Below are positions 47,470 through 58,640 of a stretch of DNA of 64,000 bases, piece after piece (the first letter of the stretch is position 1; each line of letters starts with the position of its first letter). Under the pieces are notes generated by a model. The model was not told where the DNA came from, did not search any database, and was given only the letters and a program-made list of their open reading frames with translations. This DNA comes from Isoetes taiwanensis (Eukaryota; Streptophyta; Lycopodiopsida; Isoetales; Isoetaceae). The stretch lies in assembly GCA_021234155.1 (NCBI GenBank), contig JAJEKV010000064.1, positions 126,001 through 190,000 on the forward strand, in the 5' to 3' direction. Made by a program: the position numbers and the translations under genes.

Positions 47470-48759
47470 CACGTCACCCCATGCCTCATGCACTCACATA
47501 TCGGGGACAGCCTGTGGACGTCACGCCCACCTACAAGTACCTAGGGGTCGAGTTCCCCTCCTCGCTCTGCTGGGAGGCGTCTATCCGCTATGGGTGACAA
47601 AGAAGCCGGAAAGCGCTTTATGCCATGCGAGAACAACAGTCACCAGGCAGAGCTCTATGATTGGGGCCATCACACATCTGTTCGGGCACCGGTCGAGCCC
47701 GTCCTTCAGACGGGTCGAGGTTTGGGGCCCTACTGCTCTTTGGCGACACGGAATGACTTGGAGCAGGTGCGATAAGGCATTTTTAGCACGGGCACTTGGG
47801 GTGAAACCTTGATCCCCTATCGGTTCTCGCTGCGAAATCGGATTCTTGCCGCTTCGGCTGGCGGCCCTTGATAGACACATCGCTCTATTTTCGAGAAAAG
47901 TGGTTACTATGGGTGATGCTCGGCTCCCACCGCTTACACCGTGGCCATGGGTCCGCAGCGGCTTAGGGCCTGTTGGAGGGTAAGAGAGATCGGTGGTTCG
48001 CCCGGATGGAACGTCGCGGGAGCACATGCGTGCGTCTGAGTGGACCACGGCCCGTCGTGGCGGACTGCGGGGAGTACCTAGATGCTTATTTCCTTGGCAA
48101 GCTCGGGGACCCCCTCTAGAAGCAGGTCAAAATGGCCCATTACAAGGAGCACATCAACCCCGTGTTAGCCGGGGGCCCACACTCTACACAGATTCCCGGT
48201 GCCCCTGAAAAGCGCGGACTCATTGCCTCCATTCGCGACAAAAGCCCACCATCTTCGCGAGCGCGAGGCGGGCGGTGGATTGGGGAGCCCCGCCGGGGCG
48301 GAGCTCTGTCGGTCTTTGTCAAGCGGGTGCCATTGAGGATGAGTCTCACACTTTCGAGTTGCCCGGCGTTCAATCGGTCCGGGCCGCGGATCGCCCCTTA
48401 GTAATTTGACGGACTTGCCCTTGCATTTCTTGATGAACACACCGCCGTCGATCGTGCCACCGGGTCGTACATTCAAGAGGTACTGGACCTGCGAGGTCAC
48501 CTTTGCCCCCGCCTGGCTGCCCGCTGATTAGGCACTACGGGTGTGGTGCATGACTATATATATTTGGGTGTTTCTGCATTTTATATATTAGGACAGTTTG
48601 TCAGCAGGCTGATTGCTGCCACGGTTTTTCCCTCGAAAACCCTTCGGGGCGGAGGTTTTTTAATCCGGGCAGTAATCCGCTTGCTGCGTTTTTGTATTGG
48701 GTCCCATAGACCGATTGGTCTCCGTGGACGATAAAAGTACCTTCCTTCCTTCCTTCCTT
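47470..48759 (+). mobile_element. nested plus-strand LINE fragment, GC-rich, (CTTC)n tail
   Basis: A 5'-truncated LINE starts in the RT thumb region: LTYRGQPVDVTPTYKYLGVE, KALYAMRE, RVEVWGPTALWR, FLARALGVKP, then GFLPLRLAALDRHI, MAHYKEHINPVLA and GAIEDESHTFE of the C-terminal finger, spread over several frames. The 3' UTR from about 48400 ends in CTTCCTTCCTTCC (48740-48759). It is far more GC-rich than the host LINE. The 3' UTR end matches the minus-strand element at 20383. Confidence 0.82.
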
Positions 48760-49596
48760 GAGCTTCCTCCTCCTCCACTACTTTGACTCTAATAGTCAGT
48801 TCATTCTCAAGAGTCTGATAGGAACTATTGAATGGATCTGACATTAAATCCTGCTTAACCTTCCGGATTTGATCATAGAGGTCAACCTTAGATCTGCGGA
48901 ACTCTTTGGCCCGTTCTCTACCCCATTTTTTTATCCATTCCTTCATTACCACAACTTTTTGGACCCATGCTTTCATACTAGGGAGCTCATCCTCCCCTGA
49001 TTGTGCCAGAACAAAATTTCTAAAGGGGTTGCAAAATGTGTCCTTACCAAGGAGTCCCGTATTGAATTTGAAGGGGATGTTACCTCTGCCTCTAACAGTA
49101 GGAAGACTTTCAAACTCTAACTTTTGTGACACATGGTCTGATTGAGAGAAAGACAAGTCTCCTTCTACAAAGCACCTATCCATAAAGGGAGCAGACTTAT
49201 TGGCCAGATAGAATCTATCCAGAAGACAATAGACTCGATCCGCCCCACTCTGATTGTTTGACCATGAATATGGTGTGTTTGATGGTGGGAGCAGGACAAA
49301 TCCACAATTATTAAGGAGAGAATCCCATGCCACCCGTTCCTCCCCTAAAAGATTCATGTGTAATCCAATTTTTTGATCCCAAACATCTGTCATATTGAGG
49401 TCACCCCCTAAAACCCAATTGTCAACTGGTTGACGGAGCAACCATTCTTGAATTTCTCTCCAAAGCATCACTCTCTCTGCCGGTTTATTCGTTGCATATA
49501 TATTTATCAACCCCCATTGAATTTCATTTGTTTCGAATTGTATTGTTTGCCATCTTCCCTCTGTTCCCACATATTGAAGGGTACTAGTTAGTCCTT

Positions 49597-49602
<6 letters not shown>
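48760..49602 (-). pseudogene. host LINE: endonuclease domain, 5'-truncated
   Basis: The frame has VGTEGRW, INIYATNKPAERVMLW, LGGDLNMTD, TPYSWSNNQ, LLDRFYL and QSDHVSQ, the ordered motifs of the apurinic-type endonuclease of plant L1 elements, including the catalytic GGD.N and SDH. The first part of the domain is missing. The frame ends in VVEEEEAQ where the nested LINE interrupts it. Confidence 0.85.

Positions 49603-49630
<28 letters not shown>
49603..49630. repeat. 28-base T-run at the LINE's 5' border
   Basis: Uninterrupted T on the plus strand, separating the truncated LINE from unrelated sequence. It may be an older poly(A) target or the tail of another minus-strand element. Confidence 0.7.
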
Positions 49631-49812
49631 CTTTTGGGAGATTTTTGAAGCGGTTTTGGGGCACAACTGTAAGCAGGCTCGGCCTGTTCATCTGCATTGA
49701 TGGAACTCACAACGAAATGAATCGTGGATGAAGAAATAACTTATAAGGATGATTCACTTGAAGAAATAGCTGTCTACGAGGATAAACTTATGAGCCTTTA
49801 TATGTGAGCTTT

Positions 49813-50214
49813 AAACCTCCCCTAGTTTCTTTGGAAAGTTGGGGAGGTTTCCATAAAATATTTATAAAAAAAATAGTAATTAATTTTCGCAACCATCGAG
49901 GGATGGCGCCTCCTCATTAAGATGCACGAGGATCGAGATGCACGGGAGGGCAAATCTTGCTCTTAGGGAGGGGCTTCTTGCTTATTTTTATGGAAACCTC
50001 CCCACATTTCCGTGGAAACCTCCTCTGTTTTCTTAATTGGAAACCTCCCCGGTCATTCCCAGAAAGTTGAGGAGGCTTCCATGGAAAGGTGGAAACCTCC
50101 CCTGTTTTTTGTTATGGAAACCTCCCCTGTTTTCGTAAAGTTGGGGAGGTTTCCATGGAAAGCTGGAGAGGTTTAAAATGGGGGAGGTTTCCAGGGAAAG
50201 TTGAGGAGGTTTCC
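49813..50214. repeat. array of GGAAACCTCCCC motifs in both orientations
   Basis: About a dozen copies of GGAAACCTCCCC or its complement GGGGAGGTTTCC occur within 400 bases: forward near 49813, 49992, 50014, 50039, 50091 and 50116, and reverse near 49841, 50069, 50143, 50166, 50181 and 50203. Spacing is irregular (20-140 bases) and some have one mismatch. Pairs of opposite orientation can form hairpins. I know no element with this structure. Confidence 0.88.
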
Positions 50215-52040
50215 ATTGAAGTCCAACCCAAATCGGGCATGGATCAATGGGGTAGTCCTCGTGACTAAGTGGGAATCCCTAACTATCACTGCATGAATAG
50301 AAATACTCTAGAAGTCTTGGATACAAGAACATAAGCACAAGCAGGGACACAAAATCCTATGTGAGTACAGTGCTAGACAATGACAACATAATCCAAGGAA
50401 ATACCAAACGTGAACATCAGAAGCAGAGACACATAGTCAAAATACCAAAACATCATAACATAGCTCTGGGACAATGGGAAGCTTAGCCAACCTATATGCA
50501 GGACCTATTAGCAGAAACATGCCTAGACAACTTACATTCCGAGCCCTGTAGCGGGATTAGTGGGGTGAACCTCGTATGCGTATACCCTTCCCAGCCCACG
50601 TCTGGCACTACAGGACCTCTTACCATGATGTCACAGAGTTGACGTGCATCCACATCAGGAAGCTATGCCTGTGAGGAAGCCATCCCCAGTGTCACAAAGC
50701 ATAAATGACATAAGAATGCTGGAGCAACCTAAGCCACCGAACCTAGAAGCCCGACCCCAAAGGATCCAGGAACATATACAAGGACAACATTGAAACAATG
50801 CAAAGACCAAGACATGTGAAGTTCATTAGATTATTTACTAGTACAGGTGGCTAAATCATACTCTAGCACATGCTGAGGTTGTCTGTACATGTTGAAGTAG
50901 CTAATCTAATTCTCTTTACAATGATATCAACTGCAATTTCTTGTTAGCTTCCATAAAATCCGTTAGCCATAATTTACCATATTTTTTATAGGTAATTCCA
51001 TTGCCAAGGTTACTCATACATCCAATACCATGTCGAAGTAGTAAGATTAGTAATGAAGACCTTGATAGCAATCCAATTATTGATACAACATGCTTGAACC
51101 CCGAGTATCAATGTAGGACCAGCTTCACATCCAATGTGGCTAGGTTACAACATTTATAATATTCATTTAAGAATACTTAGCTATGGTTTTAAGACATTTT
51201 ATATCAAAAATAGCTAGAAGATTTATTCATGAATTTGAAAACTAAAAAATCTTGCACTTCCGGCTTAAAAATCCCCAAGTTCTCATGATTGCAACTGCTT
51301 GTAATCATTGCCACATGAACTCTAGCCAGAGCTTCATCTCCATGTCAAAATATATATTAACTCATTAGCGAATTCGACCTTTTTTATGGGATTGGAGAGT
51401 GCCTTTGAAACCGCTACTCGTATCCCCCAAACATCAGAAGGGCCTCCTTGATCCACTGCAATGTCCTTACTAGAATTACAGTTTCTCTTCTAAGATCTCT
51501 TGCTATGGTATGTTCATTCAAGCTTCACATGCAAAACATGGCTCCTACACTTGAACATCTCCACTTTTTATATGACAAATTGGTAATTGTTAGATATAAT
51601 AAACAATAAATGACAAGAACAAAACTAGACAAAAAGAGAAAAGAACATAAACGAACAAAAGATGAAGACTTGCCTTTAATGCATCAATTCTCCATTTATG
51701 GAGCCAATCACACTAAACAGTGCTTCCAGATCTAAAATCAACTCTTTCCAAGTGATTTTGACCTAATCCACTTGGTTTTTCTCATCCTTTTGTCGTTCTA
51801 TAGATTTGATAGTGCCTTTAGATTCTATCAAATAGTCTTTTCTAGTTCAAATCGGCCATCTTCTGGGATGCGCATTGCGCAAGAAGCTATTTGGCCCTTG
51901 CCAGGTCTTCTACATGCTAAATCGACTCTCTCCAAGTAATTCTTGGCTAGATTCCTATGCCCATGTTATCGGAATTCTGTCGAGTTTGTCTCTTACTTGT
52001 TCTCAAAAACCTGTTTACTCCCAAAACGAGCTTCCACGAG
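50215..52040. other. anonymous DNA, possibly decayed LTR-retrotransposon sequence
   Basis: No coding domain is seen. The stretch around 50530-50700 has the GC-rich, GTCACA-containing look of the LTR at 2529-4114, but no alignment could be secured. Confidence 0.3.
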
Positions 52041-52610
52041 CAATTTCTATCCCTTATCTAACACTTTTATCCACAAATCAAGATACCCAAATTGCTCTTG
52101 TTGTTTTTGAAAAAAACTATCGTGTGTCTGAGACTTTGCTACAGCCAAGCCAACCATTACATATAATATATCGCCATCATAAATCATCCCGTTGCAACTC
52201 ATAATTTTCCAGTTAAATCCAACTATGTTTAATTCCAGCCTCCTTTAAGCCCTATCATGATACTTCCCTTATTAATAGCATCTCCTGCTTGCTCAGATGG
52301 AAAAACTTTCAATCGACAATTCTTAACAAAGCATGTGCAAATCAGTTCTTGGCAGCCTATGCAAACCTTAATTGATCCATAGAATTCAAAACCTCACATG
52401 CATCTCTTCAAGCTCTTGCCTCCACATCACCATAAAGCTCCAAGAGTCTCTCTTGCAAAAATAATCACATTTCCAAAAAGCCCTCTTTCAAAAATTCCCT
52501 TTTTGTAAATCCTTTGTTTACATGGATATATGCCATATATATATTTCCATTTATCAAGTAAATGCATTATGTGCAAATATTATACAATTGTTGGCCTCTT
52601 ACTGCCTAGG
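52041..52610. repeat. dispersed repeat, copy 1 (other copy 63360-63896)
   Basis: It shares TTTGCTACAGCCAAGCCAAC, CCCTATCATGATAC, TCAGATGGAAAA and TTGTTGGCCTCTTACTGCCTA with 63360-63896 in the same order. The upper border at CTGCCTA is the same in both. Confidence 0.85.
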
Positions 52611-52769
52611 ACTGTCACAGTCTTCCCTTTTAAATTTAACCCATGTCTTCATGGGTCGATCCTAGGAACTATCATGCGTACTGATAAAATGCACTAACAA
52701 TCGGAAGCAAGATACATAACCACTACTAACAATAAGACAAAAGCAAAGGCATCATAAATCTTACCGGGA

Positions 52770-53943
52770 ACTTGCATTATAGAAGCTTCTTGAGCACCAT
52801 CACGTGGAGCTTCTGCAGCGTACGTAAACATTTGGTGTTGTGGAAAACCCATTATTGCAGCAGTTCTACCTTCATCACTTTGTACCTTCGTCCAGTAGTT
52901 TTATCGTCTATATTCCATCTTTCTTCAGTGCTTACGCTCCCTTTGATTCCATCGAGGTTCTCCACGGCCGCTACCTCTACCAATGTTTGGATCTCAATTA
53001 AATCATTCTCCTCCCATGCCACGTCTATCTACCAGATGTGAATCCATTGACATTGAGGAGTTACGTCCCTCCATATTGCCAAATACTAGGCAACTGTTCC
53101 TTAAGTGTCCCATTTCTATACAACAGAAACAACGCCCCTCTTCAAAGCACCGCTGCCTTTCCTCATCAGCGAGCCGTGATGGTAACTTACTACCTCCACT
53201 TTGAGTATTACTTACCCAATTCCTCATATTATTACTATGGACCTTCACAGATTGGATAATAGATGGCTCCTTTCTAAATGATCATCTTCGGCTATATGAG
53301 TTCTCACCTGGTCAAGATGAAGGTGCTTGTCTCTTTCTTTGATTATCTAATGCATCTTTCTCCATCGAATCAATTTCTCGACTCTTGGCAATCCAACTTC
53401 CTCGAAGTCTTTATAGGCAACTTATGACATCCTAGTCTTGATATCTACATGAAGGCCTTTCATAAATCTGGAACACAACTTGATTTTATCCATAGCAGGA
53501 CAATGAGACTGCAACCTTCTAAAATTCTCATTGTATTCTGACAATGTGTCGATCTGTGCACAATCAAAGAACTCGTTCATCTTCTCAACCTTATACCCTA
53601 AAGGTGTGAAATGACCCTCAAAGCCTGTATGGGGGTCTTCTTCAGGTCAATCAAGCATGTTTACCACCAACCTCTTGCAAAACTTCCCAACATTGCCTAA
53701 GCATGAAGCTGCATGATCAAATCAAAATAGAACTCCACTACACGTTTTCAGGCATCAGCATCATCTCCTATTGTGTTCTCCCCCTTCTCTTTTGGTGTCC
53801 TTTAACACCTTCTCAATTCCTTTCTCAGCCTCACTCTTTTGGTATAATGCACTTTATTGCAGAGCTTGCTGGATAGCTTGCAAGATGTTAGTTACGTCTT
53901 GAGCTCCATCTCCCCCTGCACCACTAGCCCCACCAGTATCCAT
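52770..53943 (-). pseudogene. Ty3/gypsy gag relic
   Basis: On the minus strand a start MDTGGASGAGGDGAQDVTNI lies at 53943, about 100 bases after the primer-binding site. Gag-like text follows over frames (LFDCAQIDTLSEYNENFRRL, LCSRFMKGL), then a CCHC zinc knuckle CFCCIEMGHLRNSC near 53130. Many stops and frameshifts are present. Protease, RT and integrase are not found below it. Confidence 0.75.
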
Positions 53944-54037
53944 AATCTCCTACTACTCTGCACATAGACAATAGGAGCATTAACAAACCACTTCAAGAGC
54001 ATGAATCATTCTCAGACCCCCTCTAAGATCCAACGTT

Positions 54038-54050
54038 GCTCTGATACCAA
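54038..54050 (-). other. primer-binding site of the gag relic
   Basis: TTGGTATCAGAGC on the minus strand, next to an LTR end TGTGACGAGCC (plus strand from 54052). It matches the 3' end complement of initiator-methionine tRNA. Confidence 0.7.
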
Positions 54051-54051
54051 C

Positions 54052-54835
54052 TGTGACGAGCCTGCTGAGTTGACCCCTTCTGGCAACTTGGGATCTTGTC
54101 TAAACTTAAAGCTAGATCTAAATTAGTCTAAAAACTTTATAAAAGTTAATGTATTGACGAAGAATTTAATCTTTCATTTTGCAATTGAGAATCATCCATT
54201 CTTAGCCATCAAAGACAACAAAAATCCAAAAGATTTAGTATCCATAATACTCTCAATATGTACTACAACTATGAGAAAAGTTTATAGCATAATGTTGTAA
54301 AATGTTCTGAGTTTGAGAATACATCATTACGATTGGGGATTTATATTGACTAACACAGTAATAGTCCTTCAGTACAACAGACAATAGAGCTTGAACACGA
54401 TGGTTAAACCTAGTCACATGATATAACAACCATAGATGTTGAAGATTATTATGCAGAAGCCGAAAGAAAAATATATTCAATATATGGTGCGCTAGTTGCA
54501 TAGGTGAAGCTTACTAGGTTAAATGATATGTAACCTAAGTGCATGGTTTGGTAAAGGTTGCTTAACCATTGAAGATAATCATATTGAATATTTTTCAATG
54601 GTTCATATTTAAAGATGGAAAGTCGAGCTCTGTATGCAATAAAGCCATTGAAATTATCTCGGCTCCATAGAGATCGAAGACGATACCACAATATTTGGAT
54701 TCTAGAAGAAATGGCAGTTCCAAAAAGTGCCAGAACTATCTGTATATAACCTAAGATGTATAGATCAAATTGCAGCAAATAAGTATGGAGGATTGCTGAT
54801 CGAGCTAAGGTAATATCTTGGGTCAACTTTGCGAC
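54052..54835 (-). mobile_element. probable 5' LTR of the gag relic, upper end undefined
   Basis: Starts TGTGACGAGCCTGCTGAG directly after the primer-binding site. The far end could not be placed; AT-rich sequence without genes continues to about 54.8 kb. Confidence 0.4.
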
Positions 54836-55122
54836 AGCAATAGAGTCAATCCCATATGAACAGTAGTTGGAAATTTATATATTCAATGGTCATTGATTTC
54901 TTGCTTAACATGTGTTGGATGCATTAAGACTAAATCGATTGATTTCAGCTAGAAGAAGTTGTTTGTGTAGAACAATATACTTGATTTTTGTGAAATGATT
55001 TAAGATATGGTAAGCTGATAATTTTAACAGTATCTATATGAAGTATATGTGAGAGTGGTGAAAAATAAAAAAGGTCAGATATTATATTTAAATTCTCGTC
55101 TTATTGACATTAATTTCCCACA
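54836..55122 (+). mobile_element. probable end of a copia 5' LTR, start undefined
   Basis: The segment ends TTCCCACA at 55122, followed at once by a methionine-type primer-binding site, TTGGTATCAGAGCT (55123-55136). The copia gag that should follow is found after the Ty3 insertion at 62219. Confidence 0.5.
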
Positions 55123-55179
55123 TTGGTATCAGAGCTTGCAAAACGTCTAGCAGATTTGGTGCAGGGCCGTTGAGTGCCT

Positions 55180-55519
55180 GTTGGGGTGATCACTCATCAC
55201 CACACTTGTCACCACTCACCACATTCACCACTATTGAGGTGGTATAGAAGATAGTATACCGTATATGGAGTGATGTATGCACATGCACGCGTGCAGGATA
55301 TTTGCACGTATGCATTATGGAGCCATTATCACCACTGTATTATCTGAGCAGAGGGAGAAGAACAGAGAGAGAGAGACGGTGTATTGAGGGAGGTTATTTT
55401 CTTGATCTAGCTATGGAGATGATGATTCTTTGTGTTGTGCATTGCCTTGTTTTGATAGATTGAGCTTGTATTGTTGGGTTTTTCATCCTTCTTGCAAGGT
55501 TAGAGTTCAGGCTCTAACA
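55180..55519 (+). repeat. 5' LTR of the Ty3/gypsy element
   Basis: 340 bp, starting TGTTGGGGTGATCAC and ending GGCTCTAACA. The first 60 bases are rich in CAC triplets (TCATCACCAC, CACCACTCACCACATTC), like the gag-pol junction of the same element. Confidence 0.97.
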
Positions 55520-55535
55520 ATTGGCGACCACGGTG
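55520..55535 (+). other. primer-binding site of the Ty3/gypsy element
   Basis: ATTGGCGACCACGGTG follows the 5' LTR at once. It is not the methionine type used by the other elements here; the tRNA was not identified. Confidence 0.7.
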
Positions 55536-55969
55536 CTCGACAGACCATTGATCGGCAAGAATTTCCATTGAAAAAGGAGTTGTTACCATTGATATTGGTG
55601 TTCGTCGGTAAAGAACAACACCATTGAGAAAGGAGCAATTTCTTGTGTGAAGGGAATTTTGCCGTAATTGATTTGTGGGGTAGAATTTGACAAGGGGAGC
55701 ATAGTTTTATGCCCAAAAGAAGTAAGAAGGATATCCCACCAAGCTCTATCGTAACAAGAAGGGGACCGGTGAGTCAATCTTTGAGCTCAAAATAGCATCA
55801 AGATTCAATTTCGTTTTCAGATTTGGGAGCAGATCTGGGGTCTAATTCTCAGATCCAGGAGGTTTTGATTCCATTTACCGATCTAGAAGGTAATCCAATT
55901 TCGTTTTTCAAATTGAAGGGAGATTCAATTTCGTTTTTCTAATTTCAAGAAACCCAAGAAGAGGCAGAG

Positions 55970-58493
55970 ATGGCTGTATTACCACCTATGGTATGGGGTT
56001 TTCAGACAATGGGGATTCCAAAGTTTGATGATCTGGTAGATCGGGATCCTTTGAAGCATATTGTGAAGTTTGAGAGGTATTGCCAGCAATGTAAGTTACC
56101 GGCTGGTGATTATTTGCTTTGGTTTCAGTTCTTTACAAGATTCAGTGGAGGAATGGGCACAAACTCAGCCAGATACCATGACATATCAGGAATTAAAGGA
56201 AGCTTTCATTGCTAATTATCAAGAAGTTCATGGTAAGGATAAGACTATGGAAAGGTGGACCAATTTTACACAAAAGGAAGATGAATCAATTAGAGAGTAT
56301 AATCAGAGGTACATTGCGGTTCTCAAAGCCGTGGTTCATTGGAAGATTGCAAGGAGTGATGAAATGGATATCCAATGGTATGTGAAGGGGCTGAAACGAG
56401 CTATTGCTCATAAGGTGAAGGGTAAACAGCCTACAACATTATTAGAGACACAAAAGTATGCTTTCAAGGCTGAAGATAAGCTAGGATACATTCATGAAGT
56501 TGCTGCTCCAGAGCATAAAACAGAAGATATTGCAGCCAAGATTTCTAAGCTTACAATTGGTGAGAAGCCAAGGGAGGTGCAGTTTATTACTTATGAGTAT
56601 TGTGGGTCTATTGGACATTCTGATGCTATATGTAGATTGCTGAAATTCTGCTCACGATGCCAAATCACGGGCCATAATGATCAAGAATGTAGGGAGAAGA
56701 GATTCTTTGAGAGGGCCAATCCGGTATTTGCTGTTATGCAACAAGCACCATCTATTCCTATTCAACCAATGCAGGCAGCACCTATCATACCACAAGTTCC
56801 AATGATGCCACAAGCTCCAATTGCCCAACAAGTTCCAATGGGTTCCACACCAATGGTGCAGCCAAAACAGGGATGGTATCCAAGTAAGGCTCATTTATAT
56901 TGCAAGTTATGTGATAAATTCAAGCATGATGAGACTACTTGTTGGAAAATCCATGGGAAACCAGAATGGGCAACCAACAAGTATCCACCAAAGCAGCAAG
57001 TGTTTGAATCAGTACCTCCTCCTAATAATGATGTTCGCATTCAAGATGCAAAGTACATTGATAATCCTCAAGTTAAGGCTCTTATTGAGGAGCTTAAGAA
57101 GCAAGAGAAGGCAAAATCAGTAGTAAATTGTGGATTTGTTGAAGTGGAGCATGACCCATTTCAGCAAGAAGCAGAGATTGGAGAAGTAAATGCAGTTACA
57201 AGATCACAAAAGGTGGTTCAAGAACCAAGAGTAGTGCCAATTGTGGAGAAGACTAAGACCTCTTTTTCAAAGGCTTTGAAGGAACAAGCTTTGAAGGTGT
57301 CAGCACCTAAGAAGGTGCAATTCAATGTGCTGCCCACAGAACAGTTTCAGTCTATAGAAGAAAATCAGCCCATAATGATGCCTCCTATGGTGGATGAGGA
57401 AATTCAGAATGAAGATGATGTGATCAGCCAAGTTTTGGCCACTAAAGTTACACTTACTCTTGAGCAATTGATGCATTATTCTCCAAATTTGTTGCAAGAG
57501 TTAGGGGGGAAAACAAAATCAGAAATTTCAGTCCAACAAATCATATCAAATGATACCGACAAGAGGAGAATGGAGCCACCAGCCCGGCAATCCAAGGATC
57601 CTGGGCCATTTCTTTGTGATGTGAGTATTAATGGATATCTAATCAAAGAGGCCAACATAGATACCCCAAGAAGTGGAGTGAATGTAATACCTTACCACAT
57701 AATGCTTCAAGTTGGATTGAAAATGATGGAACCGACAACTATGATGCTCAAAGCATTCAATCAAATGAAGGTGCAGCCTATGGGAGTCATAATAAATGTT
57801 TTATGCAAGGTTTATGAGGTGGAAGCAATCTTGGATTTCATGGTTTTGAAATTTCCAGAGAGTGTGCATGCTGAAACTTATACTTTGTTGCTCAGTCGTA
57901 CATGGTTAGATGCCGTACAAGCTGAGACTTCATGGAGGAAGCGTGAAATGAACATCTTTCAAGGGGAACACAAGGTTACTATAGATCATCCTCTGAAATC
58001 AGCAAAAGGTACCTTTCTTTGCAATCCTTCTTTGAGCAGCCCGCAGTTAGAAATCAGCAAAGAGAATGCTATGGTGTCAGGGCAGCAAGGTCTTAGTTGT
58101 TTTCATGTCTTGGAAGTGGGTGACATGGAAGATAAGACTTTGTACAAGTGGTTAAAAGGTACCCAAAATTCAAAAATATGTCATTTACAGCAGCAAGTTG
58201 CAGATAAGTATATCCAAAGACTTGAAAGTATTGGTGAAGATGAGTTACAAGAGACTCTTGTAAACATGCAGGAGGAGTCCATTCAAATACCCATTGGGGA
58301 GATTTTATTTCAGCAAGAAATTGATCAAGATCAAGTAGAGATGCTGATTTTGACATCAAGCATGGATGGGGTAAACAGAAATCAGCCCATTATACAAGTA
58401 CAAGCAGCTTGGTGGCATGCGCACATTTTGGAGGATGAGGTAAATCAGATCAGTCCATATCACCACAGTCATCACAGTCATCACATGCACTAA
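55970..58493 (+). pseudogene. Ty3/gypsy gag-protease
   Basis: The protein begins MAVLPPMVWGFQTMGIPKFD at 55970 and shifts frame near 56130 into the 56070-58493 frame. That frame has the gag core (TMERWTNFTQKEDESIREYN), three zinc-knuckle-like motifs (YCGSIGHSDAIC lacking the first Cys; CSRCQITGHNDQEC; CKLCDKFKHDETTC), a Pro/Gln/Met-rich linker and a retropepsin-like domain. The protease active-site D-T-G is not kept: the motif reads IDTPRSGVNVIPYH. The frame ends in a histidine run HHSHHSHHMH and a stop at 58491. Upstream 55536-55969 is leader without genes. Confidence 0.9.
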
Positions 58494-58640
58494 ATTCATC
58501 ACAATCATCACATCCACCACATCCATTACAGTCACCACAGTCATCACACGCACCACATTCATCACTGTCACCACATTCAACACAATCACCACATTCACCA
58601 TATTCGTCACCACACTCACCACCTTCAAGTCACCACATTC
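58444..58640 (+). repeat. CAC/CAT repeat tract at the gag-pol junction
   Basis: About 200 bases of CATCACAGT, CATCCACCA and CACCACATT units with a loose 9-base period. The gag frame reads polyhistidine through it, and the pol frame, shifted by one base, is open from 58444 and overlaps the gag end by about 47 bases. Confidence 0.85.

Larger units (their letters stand above)
43424..49602 (-). mobile_element. L1-like LINE, 5'-truncated, with two nested insertions
   Basis: The host LINE reads on the minus strand from the middle of its endonuclease domain (49602) through reverse transcriptase to a 3' UTR and a 35-base poly(A) (T-run 43424-43458). It is interrupted by a plus-strand LINE fragment (47470-48759) and a hAT-like element (44342-45108). 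Stops and frameshifts show it is dead. At its upper end it abuts another T-run (49603-49630). Confidence 0.88.

Noticed and set aside
47993-48500. Overlapping frames on both strands in the GC-rich block
   Set aside because: They belong to the decayed nested LINE; its C-terminal motif runs through several frames.
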